NCBI GenBank assembly: GCA_013399115.1
Contig: VXAA01005193.1
Coordinates: 1,186,469 to 1,250,468 of the forward strand
Source: Anseranas semipalmata
Taxonomy: Eukaryota; Chordata; Aves; Anseriformes; Anseranatidae
Length of the DNA stretch: 64,000 bases
Direction of reading: 5' to 3'
Positions within the stretch are counted from its first letter, which is position 1; every line of letters begins with the position of its first letter. Position numbers and translations under genes: made by a program. Below the pieces are notes generated by a model, which ran no database searches, was not told where the DNA came from, and was given only the letters and a program-made list of their open reading frames with translations. Below, piece after piece: positions 48,061 to 61,662 of the stretch.

Positions 48061-49657
48061 GCGGATGCAGGGGCTTTCAGAAAGCCGTCTCAGCAGGGTG
48101 AATTTCACCCACAAAAACTATCATGCCTGCTCTTAAAAAGCTCATCCTCTAAGTAACCACTTCTACTTTGCCTGAAAGACAAGACCTTTGTGTGGAAGAG
48201 ATATTTTCTACATCTCCAGGAGACTGACTGGGGTTAAAGGAGGTCAAACCATGTAATACAGATAGCTTTGTGTTGATACTACCCATGGTGCCTATTAGGA
48301 AGACCATAATTATAAGAAAGCATTGCTCAGCAAGGATATTTAATACAGTGCCAAAGAGTCTCCCCAGGCAGGCTTTGTTTTAAGGTTTGTGAGCTTTGGG
48401 GGGAAAGGATTGCATCTCTTGTTGTGAAGTGGGCCTGGGCCAGCACATTTTTAGCTCCATTTAATCTAAATAACACACAATGGCAGCAGTGGAAACTTCA
48501 CCACCACAGTCACTTGCAAGCAGGCTGGGAATAGCCTGGGGCAAAACCTGAAGCACCATCAATCATCCCTATACGTAAGAACTGGTGTGCACTGACAGGG
48601 TGTCATAAGGACTCTTTCAAAAATGAAACAGCAAATTTAACCATGGAAATACTCTGGATGCTGATGAATTTTCTTTTACTCAGCCTTCGTTGATATTTTA
48701 CCTTTCAGGAGTTAGTAACTGAAGACATACAACTTCTTCTAATCCAAATCAGGGGGGCTGGAATAATTCCAAAGGTACCAGCGAATGATGAAGGCACGAT
48801 CTGAAACACCAACTATGCGGCAGCTCACATGGCCTTCAAACAGCACAAAAACCACTTTGTGGCTGGGCAACAGAGCGCCTTGCCCTTCATACCCAAAAGA
48901 AGCAAGAACAGAGTCAGATCTGGTCCAGCAATTCCTATTTTTACAAAGACTTGGCAATCTTTTTAGGGAGGACAACAAACAGAACAACATTGATAAAACC
49001 AGATCTCCTGCAAGGGGCAGGACTCCACCAGCTAACCTCCATGTAAATCAGGACTGGTCTGAATTCTGTCTGCAAAATCACACCAGTTTTTGGTGGCTGA
49101 AATTGACTACACCCCCACCTCACCTATGTCTCCTTCTCTTGATCAGCATGAAATCTGAAAACAATGCTGCCTTTCAGCCAAAACCCATATATTTTGAAAG
49201 TATCAAAGGCAGGTTTGTAGGGCAAAAAGCCAAAGCAGCCCGGGTTTAGGCTGAGAAACACAGGGAGCACTAGATGTTCACGCTATGCCTCGCATGGCGA
49301 GACAGACCTCCTGGGGCATTCTCCTCGTCAAGCTGCAGAGTTGCCCTGCACTCCGCACTGAAGACAAAAAAAAGTTGTCTCGAGTGACACAGCATTTAAC
49401 AGCTTCATCGCTGCTGTCAGCATGGGGAGAAGAATATCTCTGAAAATATTGTGGAGTCTTGCTGTGCAAATGCATTTGAAGATAAATCATATGACAGATT
49501 TCAAAACAAGATTTGTGGTCACCATTCTGCATGTCTGATGATACACAAACCACCTTGCATCAGAACATTACTATCACTTCAGTCTTAGATTGCTTTGCAC
49601 ATTATGGTCTGAAAGCCCCATATGAAGCTCGGTGTCTTTGCCTTCCTTTCACGTGTG

Positions 49658-49755
49658 GGCACAGAGACGCAGAAAGCTGACATGGCCTTGCTCCAGGTTA
49701 CCCAGCAAGCGTGCTGGGCAGCTGCTGTGCCCCCTGGTCTAGTGCTCAGACCACG
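49658..49755 (-). repeat. Ancient MIR-like SINE fragment
   Basis: GGGCACAGAGACGCAGAAAG, GCTCCAGGTTACCCAGCAAG and CTGGTCTAGTGCTCAGACCA follow the reverse MIR order (GAGGCACAGAGAGGTTAAG, CCCAAGGTCACACAGC, CCAGTGCTCTAACCAC). Confidence 0.55.
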
Positions 49756-51889
49756 CTGTAACTCCCGTTTGTGTAACATCTCTCACAGAAACTCACAGAC
49801 CCTGGGGGAAAGCATTTCAAGCTGTATCCCCCCATTTTTGGTGAGATGGCATCTCCTTATGTAATACCTTATCTTTCCATCATCCTAGGGAAAAACTGTT
49901 CAGGTTTCTCAGCTAATATTTATCTGCTGCTTTTCCTGCTGTTCTTGGAGGATTACAAATGAGTTAGGTGACTCCAAAGCATTTTGGGGTAATAGCCAGG
50001 ATATCCTTCTGGTAAAGAAGGCAAGTCAGAAATGACCAGATAACTACAGAATCTATCAGTACAGACTGGGGGGATTCATTCCTGTAAATCAATGTAATGC
50101 TGCTAAGCCTATACCAAATATGCAGAATAATGATTTTCCCGCCGCTTAATCTTTACTATTGGCTCAGTGTATCCAGAATTAGTCCCTTCAACTGGACTAT
50201 TACTTGGTCTAGAGGTTTGAAAAAAAAAAAATCCATCTGAAGACAGGATTTTTTTAATGTCAGATCTCATTCAGCTATTTATCAGGAAAAAATGACATTG
50301 GTGGATATGGTATCAGCAATTAACCAACAAAACAAACTGATATTAATTAGGACATCAATGTGCAATGCTTTGGCTAAAAACTTAGCACATTTGCCTCAGG
50401 ACGTATTATACATTTACAGGAGTCATAGGCAAGACAGGGAGGAATTTACTTCACACATCCCCTCTTTATTTTAAAGACACAAAATACAGATTTAGTTCAC
50501 GAAGCCAGTTTTAAGGTACCACCTGTGGTTATTGCATTAGCTTTGCTTGGAGACCTCCATTTACAGCCTAGCTGTAGCAGCTTATAAAAACAAAGGAACC
50601 TGCCTGGGGCAAAGGGTCCTTAACCTCAGTGGGTTTGATGATATCTTCGTCAGACTGTGTTTCACTTTCCCAACCACACAACCAGACCACAGCCTGATCA
50701 GAGAGCCAGCTTCTGCTCCAAGCGAGGCCACATTTTTCTAGCTGAAATAAAATGGTATGTCATGACTGTGTTCCCTTTACAGGATCAGTTTCTTTCCTAC
50801 TGCAACTGAAGGCTTAGTGAGCGCTTTAATTGAAACTTTAAAATATGGGGCCATTTGCCTTTTTAAACATGATGTATCTTTTTTGTTAAAAGATCTAAAT
50901 GCAGATACACCAGAAAAATTTGTTCTTTCCCATAAGCTAGGGTAAGCGACACCACAGTAGGGGATTTTGCCACTTTAACCATGCGGGTACAGCTAAATTA
51001 GCAACCCTGCATAGTGCAGAACAAGGTTTCTTAGCACCTGCCCACTTTAAACAATGTCCAGCATGAGCTCTCAAACCAATACAGCTTACTCCAAATCCCT
51101 GCACAAAATACCATCAAAAGCATTTTGCTCCCACCAGTTTAAATACAGGCACTTTAAGCTTTACACAGCCATTAAAAATACACACCTATGAACAAAAAAA
51201 AAAGAAAAAGGAAAAAAGGTCCATGCAGATCTGACCTGTGAAAGCATTACTTTACATATTAAATCGAAGTACCACCATTAATTACAAACCTTAACAGATT
51301 CTTTGAACACCACCACAAAACAGAACATGCGCTTCTAATGACACAATTGAAAAAAATACATAAAACATCAACAGAATATACTAACAAATGGCTAAATCAA
51401 GTTCTGCAGCCTCGATTCTTCATTAACAGTGGTTTTCAAAGCACCAAGGACAGTTAATGAGCGCAAGCAAGAGGAAAGTCCTTTCGTCCTTACAGCTTCA
51501 AGTAACACCTCAGTGACAAGAACTTTACAGACCTTGAATATGATGTGACCTACTCAAGAGCTCAGGCCCTGAGCTCTTTCTCACGAGGTGTCGGTTCAGA
51601 ACAAAGCCAAGTCCTTCCAGCTCCTCTGACTCTACCAGCAGTCATTACCAGGACAGTGAAAGGGACAGCAAATGGCCTGTTACAAAGTCTGATTCTGAGG
51701 TACACTATGAATAGAGAAAAGGTAGCATAATTACATTAGTAAAGGTAACTGAAGGCACTGCCACATCATTGTTTGCTCTTTAATTTAACCAAGAAGTGTG
51801 TAAGGTGGCCATAATTGGAAAAAAAAAAAAAAGGTGAAATTGTTCTGCTTTTGCATAAGTCTGACTGCATGATTATAGGATGTTGGACA

Positions 51890-52110
51890 TGTCTAAGAGG
51901 GAATATTCTACTGAATATTTAACCTTAGAAATCGAAGCTTCGTTGTCTCATGTCCCGTTAACATCCACACGTATCTTCCATTAACTCTAATTACGGATAA
52001 CAGGGTGTTCACATAAGTATCTCCATAATTAATGTTAATAGCAGTTACGGGCAAACGCTGATGGGAGACAAAATGCCAAGTTTCTTCTGCAAGGTTAAAC
52101 GTTCAGAGCC
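51890..52110. promoter_or_regulatory. AT-rich, homeodomain-motif-rich block, possible conserved enhancer
   Basis: Contains CATTAACTCTAATTACGGAT, CTCCATAATTAATGTTAATA and similar sites. No coding frame and no repeat similarity. Pattern-based. Confidence 0.3.
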
Positions 52111-52399
52111 TGGATGTCTCTCATTTCCAGCTCCTCCCGTAAAGGCTCTCTAATCAATTGCACACATCACAGACAGACTCACACACCGAGTCTTGCAACA
52201 AGAGACACACATGGTCGTAAGTAACAGCACACACTGTTATTTACACAAAATGTAAACACAGACACACAATACCTGACACATACGATGCTGATTCACTTCT
52301 GGATGCTCACTGCTGTACAGACCCCACAGCACAAAACCAGTGCAGGCTGACACATCCCTTTTCCCTCCAAGGTGCCCAGGCTGCACAGAGGAGCAACAA

Positions 52400-52680
52400 T
52401 TTTGCTATCATATATTAAGATAAGTCACTTTCAATTAACAAACCAAAGAGCAAACAAGATTATAGCAACAACCTCAATTACCCTTATTAATGCCATTATG
52501 CCACCCCTACTTGATAGACTGTACGATATTCCCAAATCAGACATTATTAACAAACCATTACATCTGTAAATGAGAACAGCAAAATTATCTGCCATAATCA
52601 GAACAGTAATAATAATGCACCTTCTACTGTGCTTCTGGCTCGAGCCCGCAGCTCCGCAGCAGTTCATTTAAAAGCATTAG
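52400..52680. promoter_or_regulatory. AT-rich, homeodomain-motif-rich block, possible conserved enhancer
   Basis: Contains CTTTCAATTAACAAACC, CTCAATTACCCTTATTAATG, CAGACATTATTAACAAACC and GCCATAATCAGAACAG. AACAAACC and related words resemble forkhead sites. An open - strand frame overlaps but does not look coding. Confidence 0.3.
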
Positions 52681-55600
52681 CAGACTGCTTCCAGCCAGGG
52701 GTCACTTGCTAGCACAAAGTCTCGCTCTCTGCTCTCTCATCCCACCATAAGCAGAGAATTTCCATCAAACATGTGCGATTCTGAAGCAGAGTAGATTTAT
52801 AAGCTGCCTTTAGTTGGGCAAGTATTTATAAAGCCTCAGGGGACCAGGCGAATACTCTGCTGTTTCCCTCACGAGTTGCAGATATTATTTGTAGAAACCT
52901 TACGGTGCTGAAGCCTTTGCAGGGACTTTGCGAAGAGGCCAGAAGCACCAGAGCAGGAGCGATGGGGAGAGCCCGTGCAGGAGGAAGAAGCAGGACAAAG
53001 TCCCGCTGATGCTCGCCCCTGGAGCCAGAGGAGGAGCTGTGGAAAATCTGACTCACGCATCTAAACCCTCCCCGTGCCCTGGTGCTAACAATCCCCGGTC
53101 CTCAAATGCTTTGGGATAGCTCCAGTCACAAAATGCACGCGGGCATGAGTCCCACTGAAATTAGTAGGTGCTTTGTCTAAAGGATGAGAAAAAAAAAAAA
53201 ATCAATTTGTGTATTTGTCAGCTCACCTATACTGACCCCATGTTGCATTACAGAAGAGATGTCCCCCAGGACTCATCTAAAATCAGAAGTGGACGTGTCT
53301 TGGCTTTGCTATGTAAAAACAAACTTTTTTTTTCTTGCTTTGCTTTCTGCTTTGGGGAATTAGTGACTCAGTCAGGATGCTGAGTACTGAGTGGGATTTA
53401 TTTTTCAGCATGTTGAGGCTTTTTTTATCAGGCATGCTAGCTTATTAATGCGGTTTCATTCCAACTAAGATTTTCAATAAATCATCCTGCTCCCCATTTT
53501 TTCATCATCATTTTATGGGGGGAGCTTGGGGAGTTACTGCTCAGGAAAGCAAGGAATAGGAAGCACAGAAGGCACGGATCTGAGGCATACTGGCTGCCTG
53601 TAAAGGTGACAGAGCCAGCTGTGCTTCTGATGCACCAGCCCCTTTGCCATTCCTTTCTCAGCCCCTTTTATCAACAGGGAGCATCACACTCAGCTCCCAG
53701 GATGTGCCTGCGCTGCTTTTTTGTGGCACTCTGTCCCCACACTACTTCCTCCCTTCTCTCAGGTCCACACTCCGCCAGACACTTCTGAAGATGCATCTAC
53801 GTCTCGTGTTGAAGCACCCACCTTGCTGCTGAATCCTGCAATCCTACAACTTTGTGATGGACAAAAGTGTCACAGGAAAAAGCTCTCCCCTTTCCTTGGT
53901 CAGGTCTGGTTTACCAGAGGCACCTTTCTATACCCATGCAGCTTTTCTCAGAAGAGGAAAATAAAATATTATTTCCAGGAAGGTATAGGGCCACCAAACA
54001 TTTTAGCTATGTTCTTACTAACAGAGAACATTTCTTCCCAAACAAAGGCTTGCTTTTTTTAAATACATTTTGAATACTCATCACATAGCATTTTTTTTTA
54101 CAATCACCTGAAGCAGTGGAAATGTATTTAACAGCAGCAGAACCAAAAATGACCAGAACTCAGTACTACCTTCTACAAAACCGGTTCCCTCTCCACCCTG
54201 CTCATACTCTTGGCATTTAAAAATATACAATGAAAAAGAAAACATAGTCAGTAAAAGTAGCACTTGTAAAATTACATTTTAAAATCAGAGCGTTGTAAAG
54301 TAGCAGCTACAAAACGAGGTAGAATGCTAAGCAACGAGTTGTGTAGACATTTTTATAGGAATTGGAACGAATGTCCAGTAAGTGTTCACGGAAATCTGAG
54401 TTAATTGAAACTTCTGGCTACTCTGTATTTTAACTGCATGGCTGGTGTGGCTTCAGCTTTCTGCCAACAGACGGACAAGAATATTAAAAGAGAGAGCAGG
54501 AGGGAATCAGCCAAGAGCAATGAACAGACAGTTTATGAGAGGATAGTTCATCTCTTCCTCATTATTAGTCAACTTAGCAAGGATGTCCTCTGGTTATGCT
54601 GGATATCCACTTAATTTTCTCCAGGGCTGTTCAAAACACAAAACTATATTGGCAAGATAGGTGGTATGAAGAGATGGATCTTATCTGAAGGAATTTGCTT
54701 TCACTAGTTTGTTTTTTTTTTTTTCTTTTTCCTGAACACAAACAGAAATGACAGAAAAAAGGTCACAGCCTCAAATTTTGGTATGATAGCTTAACCAGAA
54801 GCTGAAAACTTGTGCTCCAGGGTGTATTCCATTCATTGACATCTCTTTGCCTCTTTGTAGTTCTACTGCCCACCTCACCTTTATGGCTTTTCTGCCCAAT
54901 TAGCTAAGATGAGACTGCCTTCCAGTACAAGGTGTACGTAAGCACACTGAACTACTGATATATGAACAGCTGACTGGTTTTTGACAAGAAACAGAAACTC
55001 TGACCTTCTGCAAATGCAGCTATCTGGACAGCATTTCTAGTGGTAGTGTGTTCGGAGGGACTCCTGATCTATTTCCCATCATTTTGCCTGATGGAACATC
55101 ACGGACTTCCAGAGAGTTTGTTGCATCTTCCAAATAAAACCTGAATCTGTCAGCTAAGAATTTCTTCCAGTCTGGGGAGAGAGTTGTTGTTGCTTTATTC
55201 TCTCTCTCTCAAATAATAAAGTTTTAACTAGCCAGGGGTGCTGCCAATGGGGCATTAACCTGGGATACAGAGGTTGAAGACTGATGTTCCTGGTCAGCCC
55301 AGTTCTCAGCAAGGACCTGAATTAACGTTTCCCTTGACCCACACGAGCAACCTAACTGCTGGGCTATTGAGCCAAAAACTTCACCAGGCCAAACCATGGT
55401 GGTTCTCGGAGAAGGCATCTTCTACTTACAGAGACCTACATCTTTTTTGGTTTTGTTTCTTTACTTAGAACTATAGAAGGGTTGATATTTTTGGACCACA
55501 ACCAAAGAGAATATCCCCAAAACTTCAAAACCTGGCATCTGCTTCATGAAATACATGAAATAAAACATGCCTCTTCTGCATGAGTCTAACTTAATGATGA

Positions 55601-58195
55601 TGCAACGGTTTACACAGATTAAAGGCCCTAGATTTTGGGGTCTGGAAAGCAATGTTTTTCAGTTAAAGGCATCGGTTTTGTGCTTATGTTCCTATTCAAA
55701 AGGCCACTTGCAATTCTATTTTGTGCAGATTAGGAAATGCACTGGAAACTTATGAAAGATAGTACTGGAGTGAACAGTGTATGAAACAACTAACTAGCTA
55801 GATCTTAGCATCTTCCATGGAGCACTCCAACTGGATGTTGAGAGATGCTCTGCAATGCACTGACACATCTGTGTTTTTAAGAGGCAGAACGAAAAACAGC
55901 TGCAGACTTACTGATATACCAGAAACAGGGAACATGGATCCTAACTACCCACTCAGAAATTCACACCAGGGTAACAAGATAAGTGTCTGCGCTGCCAGAC
56001 CCACCCATCCACTCGCAGCAAAGCCACGTTGCAATGCTCTGATGGAGCGAGCACTGGGCACCGCGCTCGGGCTCTCCTCCTGCTGATCAGCCTCAGCCCC
56101 GTTGCACAAGTGACACTGAACAGCCCAGGCTGGCATTGCTTAAGGACCAAAAGTAACCACAGAAGTCATCTGCATCCAGAACCCACCCCCCACCCCCCCA
56201 AAAAAAGTATTTATTTTCTTTCTCTCTCCAAAATAAAATTAAACACAGATATAATCATCTTAACCATAACAGATACTTCAGCTTGCAAACACTCTGCAGT
56301 GGGCAATAAATCAGACACGTCACTTCCAGCAACTCATCACTGGAATTGCTTGCTACATGGCCAAAATACATAAAGGGGCTTTTTTCCTGGTGATCTTCAG
56401 AGCCAAGATTTCTTGTGCTGGCTCTTCTTTTAACAAACACTCCTGCAAAGTACAGATAACTCTAAATTTAACATTCAATTCCTAATCATTTTCCTCTAAT
56501 TACTGACTTGAGGGTGGGTTTGGTTCTGATAGGCTGATCTACTGTGTCTTACTCATTTTAAGAATTTAATTTAGTTTAGCCAACTCCAAGTGTATGTAAA
56601 TAATGTGTCCACTACATTAACTCATCATCATCACATAAACCACTCTGAGGGCAACCAAAACCTTCTGGTTTCCAGGCAAATTGTCTCAAAAGAACAACAA
56701 CAAAAAAATCAATAATGGGCAAAAGAAGCCTCTGCAATATCACGAAAGACCAGCAAAATGCTATGAGGCCATGCCCAAGCACAGCTGTAACATCCCATCC
56801 CTTCCACATCACTCAGAAGGATAAGAGAGCATTTTCAATAAAGCCACAGAGAATGAAGGCTTATACATCTTTGATACCCTACAGCTGGAGGGAAAGACAA
56901 CAGTTAAAAGTCCACTAATCTTGTACCATTTCCCGTTCATTAGTTTCAGTTTTGAATTTTGGATAGTGCTGAATCAAGAATGAGAGGTTAATTGCTTAAC
57001 CTTACAAAAATAATCATGCCTTTTTTGGTGCTGCCTTTTTGCCTGTTTCACATTTTTAGTTTCCCAAAGGATTTGAAGCTCAACACACTGAAAAGTTCTT
57101 TAGTGAATGCTGCACCTCTATGGATTTGCTAAATAAAAATGAGACAAGACCTCAAGATTTTTACATCCTTTGGACCTACCTGATGTATGTGCTCTGGAAA
57201 AAAACAACCTTCCCATTTATTTGAAATAAAATTCGAAATTGGGTACTTCTTTATTTTAATTCAGTGTTCAATACTGCATAAGTTCAATTCAATTACTACC
57301 ACACCACTTATTACTGTAAGCTGCCTAGGAGAAGAGGATGCACAGTTGTGTGCAATAGCTACCACTGGTTTTAAACTTGTGCAAACAGGTTGTTCAATGA
57401 GAGCTGGTTGCAGTTCCATGGCTATTTATCCTCCTGCATATTGTGAGCTATGTTTTTTTCTAGTAAAGAGGTAGTTAAGTAGTGATTATTCCTTACCCTC
57501 CCAGTGAAGCAGTTGTTCAGCCCAGCCTTGCCACTCACACAGATCTGTCTATGGAGGTAGGAATTTCATCTTCACTCTGGCCACTGCCTTTTAAAGCTCC
57601 TCCATGCTAATATGGTTCCCAAAACCCACAGAATCATAGGATGTTAATCCAATCTTCAATCTTCATTTCAGCAGGAATCAGAGTGCACATTCACTCCTCT
57701 CACTCACTCATTCATTCCAGAAATTATGCAGCCCTTTTGCCTACTGTCTACATAAAACAAAACCAAAAAACAAAATCCACAAAACCACACCACCACCACC
57801 ACCAAAAAAAACAGGAAAGAGAAAGGGGTGTGCTTTGGCTTTTAAACAGGAAAATTCCTATGGTATAAATTGCTTAATCTAACAGGTTACAGGGATGTTA
57901 ATACTAAAATCTGATTAAGACTTAGCATTTTATCGATACCCTTAGTGTGTACTTTGTTTTACCAAAACAAATGAGCTGGTAAAACACTTAACAAATTCAT
58001 TTAAGACGACAGGAAGATGACAGGAATAATCCACCTACCTGAAAAAAACCTTGTTCCAGTCTACAGCAATTTTATATTTAACTTTGCCTTCAGTAGGAGA
58101 GGCAAGGGCTTGTGCTTTCTGCTTACAGCAGATACTAAGCTTCTGTGAATAGTGTTATTTGCTGACAATCAGTGGCTTTGTGTGCATATTTTCAT

Positions 58196-58210
58196 ACATA
58201 TATATATATG
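58196..58210. repeat. (AT)n simple repeat
   Basis: ACATATATATATATG followed by a CA-rich stretch. Confidence 0.8.
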
Positions 58211-61200
58211 CATATTTATGCACACACATACACAGAGCCTATGAATATATTATGTTTTCTTCCCTTCCACTCAGAAAAGCCAAGACAAAGCAGATTCCAG
58301 TCTTCAGCCTGGCCTTTCAACAGCTGCCTCACGAGGAGTCGCAGTGAGCTGTATCCTTCACCCTCTGCCTTTCTTCATACACATGTAAATGGAAACACAA
58401 AGCATGAACTACAACATCAGAACATTCCGCTTGCGTCACTGATCACTTTGCATTCATTTTGCAGAGATTCAAATACCTTTATATATAATGCTTTCTAAAG
58501 ACCTAGGAAAAATTGTTCTAAGTTTCCCAAGCTTCTACGGTCTTGAAACCCTCCAGATTTTCAGTCTTCCAATAGCTTTGGTTTTATTATCAGCTCCGTC
58601 AAAGTATGGTGCTCTCCTCTTTCAGCAACAAAGATGAGCGAGCCAGTCTTCACACAGGACAAACTTTGCTCTTTGTTGAGGTCTCTCTCTCTGAGAGTAT
58701 GCTAATATGTTCTAGAGGCCAACATGGAAGCTATGGGAGACCCAACCCAGTGCCTATTAAGGACATTAGAAAGGCCACTGGCTTCTCTGTAGCCTCCCTC
58801 AGGTGTGCACTCCCCCTGCCCCTGCTGCATCACACTCGTTTGTTTTCACATATAAGTTGAATGTGCATGTTTTTAGATCTGATAGTACTTCTGTCATGCA
58901 AATTTACAGTGCTTAAAACAACAGGACCCTGGTGCATTATTAGAGATCAGCTATCTCAACATAAAGGTTAATTGCCCTTACTTTACTAATGCTAACTGAC
59001 ACAGTTACCAAGTGCTGTTAGATACAGCACAGTGCTCTACAGACTTATATAGCAAAACCAGTTATGTTCCAGTATGAAGTAGCCTAAATTTAAGGTAACT
59101 GAGCTTAATAATGGTATTTGATTGATCCCAGTTAGTAAAGTTCATAGGCACTTACCTATGTACTATACAACAGGGTGTCCTGCTAATGTTGAGCTTTCCA
59201 AGTGCTCAGCCAAGGAGTGAGGAGAACGTTCTTGCTGCAGTTAGCATGGTCCTACCTGAACACAGGAATGACGCATGACGTGGCCAATAGCTGTCACCAA
59301 GCAGCAATGCGTATGAAGTGCAAAGAGAATTTTCATGTTTAAAAGGAAATACTTGATTTTAAATATTCAACAGTCATTTGTCTTCTTCATATTGTTCTCC
59401 CAAAGCCCCAGCTGGAGGGAAGGCAGCTCCCCGGCTCTGACACCATATTGCCAGGAAGGCTACTTGTCAGCAGTCGTAGTGTGAGCAACAGCAGGAGAAT
59501 CAGAACGAGCACGTGAAATAAAATGCTTATTCAAGAGACAGCACAATGGCTGGTTTTCTAAGTGGCATGGAGCGCTTCACCCTGCAGGAGCCCTCAGATC
59601 TCGGTACTGAGCAGCTGGGTTGCACTTTTCTCCCATCAGTAACAATGATAAATAATAATAATGATAGCAAGTAAAAGGAAACCCTGAGCTTACCAGCTGC
59701 ATCAGGTGGGCTTACTGCCCCTGCCTCCAGGTGCACAGGGCTTAATGGCCCCCTCTCCCTGTGCAGCCTCCCGCTTCTGCATGCCTGGGGGGACAAGCAG
59801 CCCATCTGCCCAGCATCCAGGCAATGGGCAGCGCTGAAGCTCTGCAAGCCCCTGCAGGGCAGGCACCCCCAGGCCTCACAGAGGAGAAGGATCCTTTTAC
59901 ACCTCCTTGTTTTAAAGAATAAAGCCAGTGCATAACGCGAGGTCCCTATCTACCTTCTGAAAACAAAAGCACATTCCCTGGTTTCCCTGCACTTTCCCAC
60001 TGCTGCTCACTGGGAGGGTGCTGGGGTCAGTCCTCCAACTTACTGTGACGTTCTCTTTTATTTCTCAGTGCTGTGCATGCTCTCACCTAGGTCCAGCTCC
60101 TGCTGTTTCAGGAACCTTCCAAATTTATCAGCCACCTAGGCAGCAGTCTTAACCCCTGCACCTGTGCTTTGCCCAGACAAAACCTACTGATGTTATGATT
60201 CATGGAGGAGGCAATGGACACGCACACACATCACCAGGCTTCAAAGACAGCCTGTGGGAGGAAAGGTCAGCTGAGAACAAACAATCTACTGATCCTTAAA
60301 TTCACAAAGGGAAAAAGTTCTTCACTGGTAAGGGGATAACATCCGAGTGGCAGGGAGGTGAATGGGAGCATTGCCACTAACTCCAGCAGCATCCAGACTT
60401 CATTCCCGGTGTGCCGGGCAGGCTCACTCAGGGCTGCTCTGCTCTGCCCCACTCTCTTCCCCCGTACAGCTGATGTTGACAGACACTGGGCTGGTCTTAC
60501 TTCGGCAGAGGTATGGCATTTGAGGAAAAGACCAAAGAACACAAAGCTAAAAGCCACACAAGCCTGGTCCCCGAGCATCTTCAATTCAAGATGATCTACA
60601 GGCCACTGGCATTCAAAACACAAATTGCAGAGGATGGAGTTATTTGAAAGAGAACTGAAAGTATATTCATATAGCTCTTGTAGTATTCAGCTGCCTCCCA
60701 AACAATTGTTGGAGCTGCCATATGGACGCTATACCATTGTAAACATACATGGAAGAATGATTGGGAATTGAAAAAAGAAATCTATGACAAATCGTTGCAT
60801 TGAGATGCTCTGATTCAAACCAGACTTAACTCAAAGAAACCCTGTGTCTAGTAGGATAACAGTGGTCACAATGGCCTGTTCCCACCTTATTCTACTTGAT
60901 GCTACATCTACATGTGAGGATCTGAGCTATAAACATTGTTCACGATACAACACTGTGCAGCAAATGTAACACACAGTCTAACCTTCCTAGTTGTCCCAGT
61001 ACTGATATACAGTTCAGTTGGGATTTTTGCTTTCATTCACTGTGACTAGAAATGTTAAACAAACACTGCATAGGAGCACATGAAATGCTAAAATCAGCAG
61101 CACTCTTTGGAGCTTGGGAATTCTCATAGCTCTTGCACTAAGCTTAGTTCCCTGCCTGCGCCTTCCCTCCTCTCTTAACAATTTATACAGCCTCACTGGC

Positions 61201-61592
61201 TTGTCAAATAGCTTCTTTTCCTTTTGGTAGCTACAGCTGCTATTGTAAGAGACAGCACAGTATAAAGTTACTCATTAAGGGAGGTGAAGAACTACCTCCC
61301 TGGAATATAGCATCACCTCCAGCTGAACTCTGGGGAAAAATAAGTACAATCCTTCTTTGTTCCTTTGTGAGCAGTAACATGGAACATCAGAAGGGGCTGG
61401 CCAAAGTGCACGTTATACAGGTGTCCCTGAGATGATTAATTCATAGTATGCAACTCCCATTACTGCTGTGAAGTGCAGCTCTAGTGCCAGGAGGCCAGAT
61501 CCTTTGCAATACACGGTGTGCCTGCCCATTCAACTGCACCAGTTTCACAACAATTTGCTTACAGAAGTGCGAGCCTATGTCTGGGGATCAGG

Positions 61593-61662
61593 TACTTCTG
61601 GCTTTTAATCCCAGTTTAGCCACTGATTCACTCAGAGTGAAGGCAAAGTTCTCTTTATCTTT
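61593..61662 (+). repeat. Ancient MIR-like SINE fragment
   Basis: CTTCTGGCTTTTAATCCCAG, TTTAGCCACTGATTCACTCA and AAAGTTCTCTTTATCTTTT follow forward MIR (GGGTTCTAATCCCAGCTCTG, CCACTGACTCACTGTGTG, CAAGTCACTTTACCTC). Confidence 0.6.

Noticed and set aside
57627..57645. CR1-like terminal phrase CACAGAATCATAGGATG
   Set aside because: Only about 15 bases match and the sequence after it does not continue as CR1.
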